From positions 1 through 42,913 of the forward strand of contig JBDLTT010000016.1 of NCBI GenBank assembly GCA_039805725.1: DNA of 42,913 nucleotides, given 5' to 3'. Origin of the DNA: Fluviibacter sp039805725 (GTDB lineage Bacteria > Pseudomonadota > Gammaproteobacteria > Burkholderiales > Rhodocyclaceae). The notes under the pieces are model-generated. The model did not search any database, had not been told where the DNA came from, and was given only the letters and a program-made list of their open reading frames with translations. Position numbers and translations under genes: made by a program. This document shows positions 36,328-42,913 of this stretch, one piece after another; position 1 is the stretch's first letter; every line of letters starts with the position of its first letter.

Positions 36328-36340
36328 CTCACCAGGTGAG
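36328..36340. promoter_or_regulatory. Palindrome CTCACC-A-GGTGAG between recA and rep
   Basis: Two perfect 6-base arms around one central base, 50 bases upstream of recA and 81 bases before the rep start codon. It could be an operator or simply a chance palindrome. Confidence 0.35.
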
Positions 36341-36420
36341 CCTCTTGGACGCTGAAGTAAAAAATATTTCGCGGGTCCGGTTCGAGCGGATCCCGCTCCC
36401 GGGCGGTAAAATCCGCGCCC

Positions 36421-38457
36421 ATGTCTTCAAGTGCACCCGTCACCGCCGGATTCTCGCCATCGGGGCTCAATCCCCGCCAGCGCGAAGCCATCCAGTATCT
36501 GGATGGTCCCCTGCTCGTGTTGGCTGGTGCCGGTTCTGGTAAGACCCGGGTGATCACCGAGAAGATCGTGCACCTGATCGAGACCTGCGAAATCAAACCG
36601 CAGCAGATCGCCGCCATTACGTTTACCAATAAGGCGGCCCTGGAGATGTCTGAACGGATCACCAAGCGTATGGAAAAAGCCCCCAAGGGCCTGACCATTG
36701 CCACTTTCCACTCCCTGGGTCTGCGCATGGTGCGCGAAGAAGCCCGAATTCTGGGCTACAAGCCGGGTTTCTCGATTTTCGACTCGGCCGATTGCTTGGG
36801 CATCATCAATGAGCTCAGCGGCACTACCGATAAAGCCAAGCTACGCTGGCTGCAGACGACCATTTCGCTGTGGAAAAACGGGCTGCTCAGCCCGGCGGAC
36901 GCGGTTGAAGCGGCCAAAGACGAGGAAGAGGCGCTCGCCGCCCGCATTTACCGCGATTACGCCCATAGTTTGCACGCCTATCAGGCGGTTGATTTCGATG
37001 ATCTGATCCGTCTGCCGGTTACGCTATTGCAGGATAACGCGGAGATTCGGCAAAAATGGCAGGACAAGTTCCGCCATATTCTGGTAGATGAGTATCAGGA
37101 TACGAACACTGCGCAGTACCGCTTACTGCAACAGCTGACCGGGGTACGTGCTTCATTCACGGCCGTGGGCGACGACGATCAGGCCATCTATGGTTGGCGC
37201 GGCGCCGATGTGGAGAATCTGCGTCGTCTGACCGAAGACTTTCCGCAGCTCAAAGTCATCAAGCTAGAACAGAACTACCGTTCCACCGGCAAGATTCTGG
37301 GTGCCGCCAACACGCTGATCCAGAACAACCCCAAGCTTTTCACTAAGTCGCTGTGGTCCGAGCATGGCCCGGGTGCCAACATCCATGTGATTGCCTGTGC
37401 CGATGGGGAGGCCGAAGCCGAAACTGTGGTCATGAAGCTACAAGGACACCGTTTCGAGCATCGCGCCAAATTCTCTGATTACGCCATTCTTTATCGCAGC
37501 AATCACCAGGCACGGCTCTTTGAACAAGCACTTCGTCAGCAACGTATTCCCTATGTGCTCTCGGGGGGGCAGTCGTTCTTCGATAAGGCCGAGATCAAGG
37601 ATCTGCTGGCTTACCTGCGTCTCCTGGTCAATGACGACGACGATCCTGCGTTCATCCGTGCCGCCACCACACCACGCCGGGGCATTGGGAGCCAGACGTT
37701 GGCGACCCTGGGGCGTTATGCCGCCGAACGTCAGATCTCGCTCTTTGCGGCGCTCTTCGAAGAGGGCTTCGCGGCGCAGGTTCATGGCCGTGTGCTGCAG
37801 CCATTACGTGAGTTCGGTGAATTCATCAATCGCTTTCAGTGGCGAGCGCAGCGCGAATCCGCCGCCGATGTGTTCCCCGATCTTTTAGCTGCGATCGAGT
37901 ATGAAAACTGGCTCTACGACCAGGAAGAAGCCCGCACCGCTGAAACCCGTTGGGGCAACGTGCAGGAGTTTCATGCCTGGATCACCAAGAAGAGCGACGA
38001 TGATGGCAAAACTCTCGCCGAGATCGTGCAGACCATGGCCTTGATGTCGATGCTCGAGCGGCGGGATCAGGGCGAAGGCTACGACGCCGTTCAGCTATCG
38101 ACCTTGCATGCGGCCAAAGGGCTGGAGTTTGGCCATGTCTTTCTGGTCGGCGTGGAAGAAGGGATTTTGCCTCATCGTGAATCGCAAGAGGCTGAGAAGC
38201 TGGAAGAAGAGCGCCGCCTCATGTATGTCGGCATTACGCGTGCGCAACGGAGTTTGCACATCACCTGGTGCGAAAAACGCCGTCAGGGTAAAGACCTAGT
38301 GCCCTGCGAACCATCGCGCTTTATCGAGGAGATGGGCTGCGAAACCTCAAGCTCGGCCAGTAAGGCATTGGCCGACAAGTCCACGTCTACGGCCAAGCTG
38401 GATTTTCTCAAGGCCATGCTGCAGAAGACGCCGGCGGCCGATCCCGAAGCATCCTAG
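36421..38457 (+). CDS. rep: ATP-dependent DNA helicase Rep
   Basis: Superfamily 1A 3'-5' helicase that removes protein roadblocks from replication forks. The 678-residue protein has motif I AGAGSGKTRV, Ia TFTNKAALEM, II VDEYQDTN, III GDDDQAIYGWRGA, IV LEQNYRS, V STLHAAKGLEF and VI MYVGITRA. The LNPRQREAI start is shared by Rep and UvrD; the length and the QNYRSTGKILGAANTLIQNN stretch favour Rep over UvrD. It diverges from recA. Confidence 0.93.
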   Translation: MSSSAPVTAGFSPSGLNPRQREAIQYLDGPLLVLAGAGSGKTRVITEKIVHLIETCEIKPQQIAAITFTNKAALEMSERITKRMEKAPKGLTIATFHSLGLRMVREEARILGYKPGFSIFDSADCLGIINELSGTTDKAKLRWLQTTISLWKNGLLSPADAVEAAKDEEEALAARIYRDYAHSLHAYQAVDFDDLIRLPVTLLQDNAEIRQKWQDKFRHILVDEYQDTNTAQYRLLQQLTGVRASFTAVGDDDQAIYGWRGADVENLRRLTEDFPQLKVIKLEQNYRSTGKILGAANTLIQNNPKLFTKSLWSEHGPGANIHVIACADGEAEAETVVMKLQGHRFEHRAKFSDYAILYRSNHQARLFEQALRQQRIPYVLSGGQSFFDKAEIKDLLAYLRLLVNDDDDPAFIRAATTPRRGIGSQTLATLGRYAAERQISLFAALFEEGFAAQVHGRVLQPLREFGEFINRFQWRAQRESAADVFPDLLAAIEYENWLYDQEEARTAETRWGNVQEFHAWITKKSDDDGKTLAEIVQTMALMSMLERRDQGEGYDAVQLSTLHAAKGLEFGHVFLVGVEEGILPHRESQEAEKLEEERRLMYVGITRAQRSLHITWCEKRRQGKDLVPCEPSRFIEEMGCETSSSASKALADKSTSTAKLDFLKAMLQKTPAADPEAS

Positions 38458-38474
38458 GCGTTTCCTGCGCTATC

Positions 38475-38503
38475 AAAACAAAAGGGACGCTATTGCGTCC
38501 CTT
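38475..38503 (-). terminator. Terminator of the cytochrome c5-like gene
   Basis: AAGGGACGC (38482-38490) pairs with GCGTCCCTT (38495-38503) around TATT. Read leftward it is followed by TTTGTTTT (38481-38474), 19 bases after the cytochrome stop at 38523. It may also end rep transcripts from the other side. Confidence 0.8.
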
Positions 38504-38522
38504 GGCCATTCGGGTGTTCGGG

Positions 38523-38960
38523 TTACTTCGAACCGTTCACCATGTATTCCACGGCACCCTTTACCTCGTCATCGGTCAGACTGGCAGCACCGCCGCGAGC
38601 AGGCATAGCCCGGATCCCATTGATCGCATGGCTCACCAGGGTCGGCAAGCCCTGACCGATGCGCGGCGCCCATGCGGCCTTGTCACCGAACTTCGGTGCA
38701 CCCATTACGCCGGCGCCATGACAGCCTGCACAAACGGTGTTGTAAACCGTCTTGCCATCCTTGACGCCACCGTCACCGCCACCGGCTTGCATTTCAATCT
38801 TGGCGATCGGCGCAATACGCGACTCCACATCGTCAGCATTGCTCACCGAGTCAGATTTACCCTTGCCGCTCATCGAGAACGGCACGACAACGGCGATTAG
38901 AACCACCGCCAGGGCGATGGAGAGGTACATGATTTTGCTGCTGGAATTCTTGTCGGCCAT
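38523..38960 (-). CDS. Membrane-anchored c5-type cytochrome
   Basis: The 145-residue protein has an N-terminal transmembrane anchor (about 10-28), a Gly-rich linker and one class I haem-c domain with CAGCH (Cys77-His81) and Met119 (IRAMPARGG) as the likely axial ligand. The order and the ending AVEYMVNGSK are typical of cytochrome c5. It should carry electrons in the periplasm, for example to a terminal oxidase. It stands alone between rep (convergent) and tRNA-Arg. Confidence 0.92.
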   Translation of the reverse strand: MADKNSSSKIMYLSIALAVVLIAVVVPFSMSGKGKSDSVSNADDVESRIAPIAKIEMQAGGGDGGVKDGKTVYNTVCAGCHGAGVMGAPKFGDKAAWAPRIGQGLPTLVSHAINGIRAMPARGGAASLTDDEVKGAVEYMVNGSK

Positions 38961-39113
38961 GATCGATCCTGTGCGCGAAAGTAAATGGGCGAATGAATAA
39001 TGAATTTGGCGTAAGTATAGCGGGAAAAACCTTGGGTGCGGGTAGGAATGGGGCTTACGGTGCGAACGGGGCTGGCATTGGTCAAATATTCGGGATTTTG
39101 CCGGGAATCCGTT

Positions 39114-39143
39114 TTGGACAGCCCCGCCAAAACCCGCTAGACT
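39114..39143 (+). promoter_or_regulatory. Possible promoter of tRNA-Arg
   Basis: TTGGAC (39114-39119) and TAGACT (39138-39143) are spaced by 18 bases, and the expected start is a few bases before the tRNA. Confidence 0.45.
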
Positions 39144-39153
39144 TCGCCCGCAC

Positions 39154-39230
39154 GCGCTCGTAGCTCAGTTGGATAGAGTATTGCCCTCCGAAGGCAAGGG
39201 TCGCACGTTCGAATCGTGTCGAGCGCGCCA
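39154..39230 (+). tRNA. tRNA-Arg (anticodon CCG)
   Basis: The 7-bp acceptor stem pairs GCGCTCG (39154-39160) with CGAGCGC (39220-39226); D-arm GCTCAGTTGGATAGAG, anticodon arm TTGCC-CTCCGAA-GGCAA with anticodon CCG (39188-39190), T-loop TTCGAAT, and an encoded CCA end. It reads CGG codons. Confidence 0.96.
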
Positions 39231-39260
39231 GAATTCTGGCTAGAAACTGGAGATGGCAGT

Positions 39261-40250
39261 TTGGATCGCACGGAACGCTTTTACCGCATCGACCAATTGC
39301 TCAACGAGCAGCGTTGTCTGTCCTTTGAAGCGATTCAGGCGGCACTGGGCGTGTCGCGCGCAACGCTGCGTCGAGATCTGCAGTATTTACGCGATCGGCT
39401 GAACGCGCCGATTGTTTACGACCGGATGGGCGGCGGTTATCGCTTTGCGCAAGCCGATAGTCGGGCCAACCCGTTGGCGGCGCAAAAATATGAACTGCCG
39501 GGCCTCTGGTTTAACGCCAGCGAAATTTATGCGTTGCTCATGATGCAGCAACTGCTCAACACCGTACAACCGGGTTTGCTCGGCCCGCATATCGCGCCCT
39601 TGCAGTCTCGGCTGTCGGCGCTATTGGGCAGTCAGCAGCATCGGCCGGAAGATATTGAAGACCGTATTCGAATTGTGCACACGGGCCAGCGGCCACCGGA
39701 GCCGGCCAACTTTGCCCTGATTGCTTCGGCGCTACTGAAGCGCAAGCGATTGAAGCTACAGCACTGGCATCGCGGGCGCGATGAAACGACGGTGCGCGAG
39801 ATTTCGCCACAGCGTTTGGTGTTCTATCGGGGCAACTGGTATCTGGACGCCTGGTGTCACTTGCGTAAGGACTTGCGTAGCTTCGCGGTAGAAACGCTGA
39901 GCGAGGTGGCTTTGCTCGACAAGAAGGCGCAAGACGTGGCGGCCAAGGTGCTGGATAGTCGCGTACAGAATGGCTACGGCATTTTCGGCGGGGAGCGCAC
40001 GCAGTGGGCACAGCTGCGCTTTACCCCAGCGCGGGCCCGTTGGGTAGCGTCGGAGCAGTGGCACCCGGATCAACGCGGCAGCGTCTTGCCGGATGGTAGC
40101 TATCAGCTCGATGTACCGTACAGCATCGAGACCGAGCTGGTGATGGATATCCTGCGCCATATGCCGGAGGTAGAAGTCGTCGGGCCGCCCGCGCTGCGCG
40201 CCAAAGTCCGGGATAAGTTGAAAGCCGCGCTGGCCGCCCATAAAGACTGA
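39261..40250 (+). CDS. WYL-domain transcriptional regulator
   Basis: The 329-residue protein has an N-terminal winged helix (RTERFYRIDQLLNEQRCLSF, then GVSRATLRRDLQYL) and a WYL domain with the sequence FYRGNWYLDAWCHLRKDLRS, followed by a C-terminal WCX extension (ELVMDILRHMPEVEVVGP). WYL proteins bind nucleic acid or nucleotide ligands and often regulate defence or DNA-damage genes. The frame starts inside the tRNA at 39216, which is not a believable start; TTG 39261 has GGAG 8 bases upstream. It lies 30 bp after tRNA-Arg with no terminator between, and 2 bp before the outer-membrane gene. Confidence 0.87.
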   Translation: MDRTERFYRIDQLLNEQRCLSFEAIQAALGVSRATLRRDLQYLRDRLNAPIVYDRMGGGYRFAQADSRANPLAAQKYELPGLWFNASEIYALLMMQQLLNTVQPGLLGPHIAPLQSRLSALLGSQQHRPEDIEDRIRIVHTGQRPPEPANFALIASALLKRKRLKLQHWHRGRDETTVREISPQRLVFYRGNWYLDAWCHLRKDLRSFAVETLSEVALLDKKAQDVAAKVLDSRVQNGYGIFGGERTQWAQLRFTPARARWVASEQWHPDQRGSVLPDGSYQLDVPYSIETELVMDILRHMPEVEVVGPPALRAKVRDKLKAALAAHKD

Positions 40251-40252
40251 CC

Positions 40253-41149
40253 GTGTTGAGACCTGTGTCAGCGTTGTTTCGATGGCTGTTGTGCGCGACC
40301 TTCGCACTGTTGCTGGCCGGGCATGCCGCACAGGCGCAGGAGATTGAGGCGCGGCTTTATTCCAATGCACCGATTGATTACAACTTTCTCGGCATCGGGT
40401 TTACGCAGGTGACGACCAGCAAGTTCCAGATGAACACAGAGATTCTGGCGTACAACCGGACTTTCGATGTTTTCGGGCAATCCGGCAAAGTGAATGTCAT
40501 TTTGCCCTACGCGCAATTGCATGGTCAGACGACGGTCGGCAATCAGGTGATCTCGGGTTCTTCGGTCGGGCTGACCGACCCAATCATTCGGCTGGCGGCA
40601 AACCTCTATGGCGCCCCCGCGCTGACGGCCGATGAATTCAAGCACTACACACAGGATCTGATCATCGGTGCCAACCTCTCGGCCGTCGTGCCTTGGGGGG
40701 AATACAACAGCAACCAGTTATTTAACGTCGGTGCCAATCGAACTTTTCTGCAGCCGGGGTTGGGCGTCTCAAAAGCCAATGGGCCGTGGCGCTATGAGTT
40801 ATCAGGCGACATCACCTTTTTCTCGGACAACAAAAATTTCTACGGCGGGAACAATCTCTCAGAGCAGCCCATCTATTCCGGAACGGGGCACCTGATTTAT
40901 TACTTTCCGTCTACCGCCTGGCTTTCGACCGACGTAACCTATTACTCCGGTGGGCAGACCTTCGTGAATGGACAGCAGGTTAATAACAATCAGGAGAACT
41001 GGCTGTTTGGTGCGACCTTATCCATGCCGGTGAATAAGCATAACGCGGTGAAGTTTCATGTGACCGAAGGCGCCTTCTTCAGCCAGGGCCAGTACTACAC
41101 GATGTACGGCGTGATGTGGCAGTACCGCTGGGGTGATGGCGGAAAATAG
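40253..41149 (+). CDS. Outer-membrane protein of the phenol MetA pathway family (PF13557-like)
   Basis: The 298-residue protein has a signal peptide (LFRWLLCATFALLLAGHAAQ-A) and a mature part of alternating beta strands ending in Trp/Tyr-rich YTMYGVMWQYRW, as in outer-membrane beta barrels of the MetA phenol-degradation family. The start is GTG 40253, three bases after the WYL stop, so the two are probably co-transcribed. A role in transport of aromatic or hydrophobic compounds is only a family-based guess. Confidence 0.72.
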   Translation: MLRPVSALFRWLLCATFALLLAGHAAQAQEIEARLYSNAPIDYNFLGIGFTQVTTSKFQMNTEILAYNRTFDVFGQSGKVNVILPYAQLHGQTTVGNQVISGSSVGLTDPIIRLAANLYGAPALTADEFKHYTQDLIIGANLSAVVPWGEYNSNQLFNVGANRTFLQPGLGVSKANGPWRYELSGDITFFSDNKNFYGGNNLSEQPIYSGTGHLIYYFPSTAWLSTDVTYYSGGQTFVNGQQVNNNQENWLFGATLSMPVNKHNAVKFHVTEGAFFSQGQYYTMYGVMWQYRWGDGGK

Positions 41150-41407
41150 TCAGCCGCTAGACTGGGTGGCGGGGTAACAGCCACCTTGGTCACCCGGCAC
41201 GAAGACACAGCGGTATTGCTTGCCCCGGCAGCTGGCATACCAGCTCTGGATGTTGTCGAAGGCGCCCGAGTCTTTGCTGGTGACCTTGACCTCGTACGGT
41301 GTGCAGCCGACGGAACGTGCGGTGCTTTCTCGTTGCCAGGCGGAAGATCCGCAACCGGTGCAAAGCGCAATCGCCACGGGCAGAATGAAGACACGGTGTG
41401 GGCTCAT
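41150..41407 (-). CDS. Small cysteine-rich putative lipoprotein
   Basis: The 85-residue product (MSPHRVFILPVAIALCTGCG...) has a signal peptide with a likely lipobox at CTG-Cys19; the -3 position is Cys instead of Leu, so the call is uncertain. The mature part has four cysteines (35, 60, 67, 77), which could form two disulfides, and aromatic residues. It overlaps the comM stop by 4 bases (ATGA) and abuts the outer-membrane gene on the other side. I know no family for it. Confidence 0.65.
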   Translation of the reverse strand: MSPHRVFILPVAIALCTGCGSSAWQRESTARSVGCTPYEVKVTSKDSGAFDNIQSWYASCRGKQYRCVFVPGDQGGCYPATQSSG

Positions 41408-42900
41408 GGCTGGTTCGATAGTTGCCGGAACTGGATCGCTTCGGCGATGTGGGCAGTACCAATCTGCTCGCTGCCTGCTAAGTCCGCGATGGTTCGGGCA
41501 ACCCGTAAGAGGCGATGGTAGGCGCGTGCGGATAACCCAAGCCGCGCTACGGCCTGGCTGAGCAGGGTCTGTCCCGCCGCATCAGGTGCGGCATGTGCCT
41601 CAAGCGCTTTGCCTTCCAGTCGCGCATTAGTACAACCCTGACGCTGAATAGCCAGATTAGCGGCAGCAATGACTCGCGTCCGCACGGTGGCCGAACTTTC
41701 ACCGGGCGCCGTCTCGGCAAGGTCTGCCGAAGACAATGCCGGTACTTCAATACAAAGATCAATACGATCCAACAGCGGGCCCGATAAACGATTACGATAG
41801 CGCTGTACTTGCTCCGGTGTGCAGCGACATGCGCGGGTCGGGTGCCCTTGGTAACCGCAAGGGCACGGATTCATCGCTGCGACGAGCTGGAATGCGGCGG
41901 GATAGGTGGCGCGCTTGTTGGCGCGGGCAATATGCACTTCGCCAGTTTCCAGAGGCTCGCGCAGCGATTCGAGAACGCGCCGATCAAATTCGGGCAGTTC
42001 GTCGAGAAACAGGACGCCGCCGGAGGCGAGCGAGATTTCGCCGGGGAGTGCCTGGCTGCCGCCGCCGATTACAGCAGCGGGCGACGCGCTGTGATGCGGT
42101 GCGCGAAAAGGGCGTTCACCAAAACGCTCAGGGTTAAAGATGCCTGCCAGCGACAGAATGCCGGCCGACTCCAACGCGGCTTCTTTGGTAAATGGCGGCA
42201 AGATACCGGGTAAACGCGTGGCCAACATCGACTTGCCGGTCCCGGGCGGTCCAAGCATGAGCAGCGCGTGGCCACCCGTACCGGCAATTTCGAGGGCACG
42301 TTTAGCCTGTGCCTGACCTTTGACATCGGCGAGATCAGGGTAGAGGGCTAAATGATCCAGGTTCGGTTTCTGTGGCGCAGGCAGAGAATCTTCACCCATC
42401 AGGTGGGCGCACACCTCACGCAGGGTTTCGGCCACACGGATGACCGCGCCGTCGGCCAAGGCCGCTTCTGTCCCCGAAGCCATGGGCAGAATCAGGGTGT
42501 GCCCAGCATTCTGACTGGCGAGCGCCAGCGCCAGAGCGCCACGCACCGGGCGAAGGCCACCTGTGAGCGACAACTCGCCGGCGAATTCGTAGTCTTGCAG
42601 GTTGAGCGCGGGCAATTGCCCGGAGGCAGCGAGCAGACCCAGGGCGATGGGCAAGTCAAAACGCCCAGAATCTTTGGGCAGATCCGCGGGCGCCAGGTTG
42701 ACGGTAATACGGCGGGCGGGAAACTCGAAGCCGGAACTGAGGAGTGCGGCCCGAACACGATCGCGCGCTTCACGCACCTCGGCATCGGCCAAGCCGACCA
42801 GGCTGAACGCCGGTAGCCCGTTGGCCACATGCACCTCCACCGTGACCGGTGGTGCCTGTAGGCCATCCAGCGCTCGGGTCTGGATGAGCGCTAGCGACAT
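41404..42900 (-). CDS. comM: ComM/YifB family Mg-chelatase-like AAA+ ATPase
   Basis: The 498-residue protein has an N-terminal LonS5-like fold (VANGLPAFSLVGLADAEVRE), the AAA+ core with Walker A GPPGTGKSML and Walker B GGVLFLDELPEF, the zinc-like NPCPCGYQGHPTRACRC cluster and a C-terminal Mg_chelatase_C domain (GLSARAYHRLLRVARTIADL). In naturally competent bacteria ComM is a branch-migration helicase that extends integration of divergent DNA. The ATG at 42900 is 13 bases from the window edge, so the promoter is outside. Confidence 0.94.
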   Translation of the reverse strand: MSLALIQTRALDGLQAPPVTVEVHVANGLPAFSLVGLADAEVREARDRVRAALLSSGFEFPARRITVNLAPADLPKDSGRFDLPIALGLLAASGQLPALNLQDYEFAGELSLTGGLRPVRGALALALASQNAGHTLILPMASGTEAALADGAVIRVAETLREVCAHLMGEDSLPAPQKPNLDHLALYPDLADVKGQAQAKRALEIAGTGGHALLMLGPPGTGKSMLATRLPGILPPFTKEAALESAGILSLAGIFNPERFGERPFRAPHHSASPAAVIGGGSQALPGEISLASGGVLFLDELPEFDRRVLESLREPLETGEVHIARANKRATYPAAFQLVAAMNPCPCGYQGHPTRACRCTPEQVQRYRNRLSGPLLDRIDLCIEVPALSSADLAETAPGESSATVRTRVIAAANLAIQRQGCTNARLEGKALEAHAAPDAAGQTLLSQAVARLGLSARAYHRLLRVARTIADLAGSEQIGTAHIAEAIQFRQLSNQP

Positions 42901-42913
42901 GCTTATTTCGGGT

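Noticed and set aside
36279..36728. 150-residue N-terminal extension of recA
   Set aside because: Reads antisense through the 5' part of rep and lacks homology; ATG 36278 has a strong ribosome site.
39216..39260. WYL regulator start inside tRNA-Arg
   Set aside because: The tRNA is complete and must be processed; TTG 39261 has its own ribosome site.

Overview
This window is the chromosomal replication-origin region of a betaproteobacterium, most likely of the order Burkholderiales. The evidence is the rnpA-rpmH / dnaA-dnaN-gyrB core, ParB-type parS sites nearby, the recA-recX and lptB-rpoN-hpf-ptsN-hprK cluster (HPr kinase next to PtsN is typical of betaproteobacteria), a very long DUF3683/FAD/Fe-S fusion oxidoreductase, and the order MidA - pteridine reductase - TtcA. 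I see no insertion sequence, prophage, CRISPR array or rRNA. Almost all of it is housekeeping DNA packed at high density.

Layout. 1-4849: the tail of a TIGR03862-type flavoprotein, a chagasin-like (I42) lipoprotein, a DUF3147 membrane protein, a two-gene acetoin operon (alsS-alsD) and mnmE. 4851-7549: the leftward rpmH-rnpA-yidD-yidC-mnmE block (ribosomal protein, RNase P protein, membrane insertion, tRNA modification). 7550-7892: the only gene-free stretch above 300 bases. It holds the rpmH promoter, a hairpin with a T-run, and four DnaA boxes (oriC). 7893-13208: dnaA, dnaN and gyrB rightward, with two more DnaA-like boxes between dnaA and dnaN and a strong terminator after gyrB. 13333-16002: rsuA, three parS palindromes flanking oxyR, a HIT protein and a 60-residue H-NS-like peptide.

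16079-20069: the 1283-residue FAD/Fe-S oxidoreductase, divergent from ilvA. 20070-30509: ilvA, a small membrane protein, 5-formyl-THF cyclo-ligase (leftward), then slt, an NDUFA9-like protein, cca and an alpha/beta hydrolase (rightward), MidA (leftward), and pteridine reductase with ttcA (rightward). 30532-36278: a leftward string recA-recX-lptB-rpoN-hpf-ptsN-hprK that joins recombination, LPS export, sigma-54 and nitrogen-PTS/HPr kinase genes. 36421-42913: rep helicase (divergent from recA), a membrane-anchored c5-type cytochrome (leftward), tRNA-Arg(CCG), a WYL regulator, an outer-membrane protein of the phenol MetA family, a small cysteine-rich lipoprotein and comM/yifB.

How they work together. 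The dominant theme is chromosome replication and segregation (DnaA/DnaN/GyrB, DnaA boxes, parS, RecA/RecX, Rep), followed by the RNA and membrane biogenesis genes normally linked to the origin. The parS cluster, one copy of which sits inside a 34-bp perfect palindrome just after oxyR, is the most striking non-coding signal. I did not find a convincing novel defence or mobile system; the more unusual items are listed as findings with modest scores.
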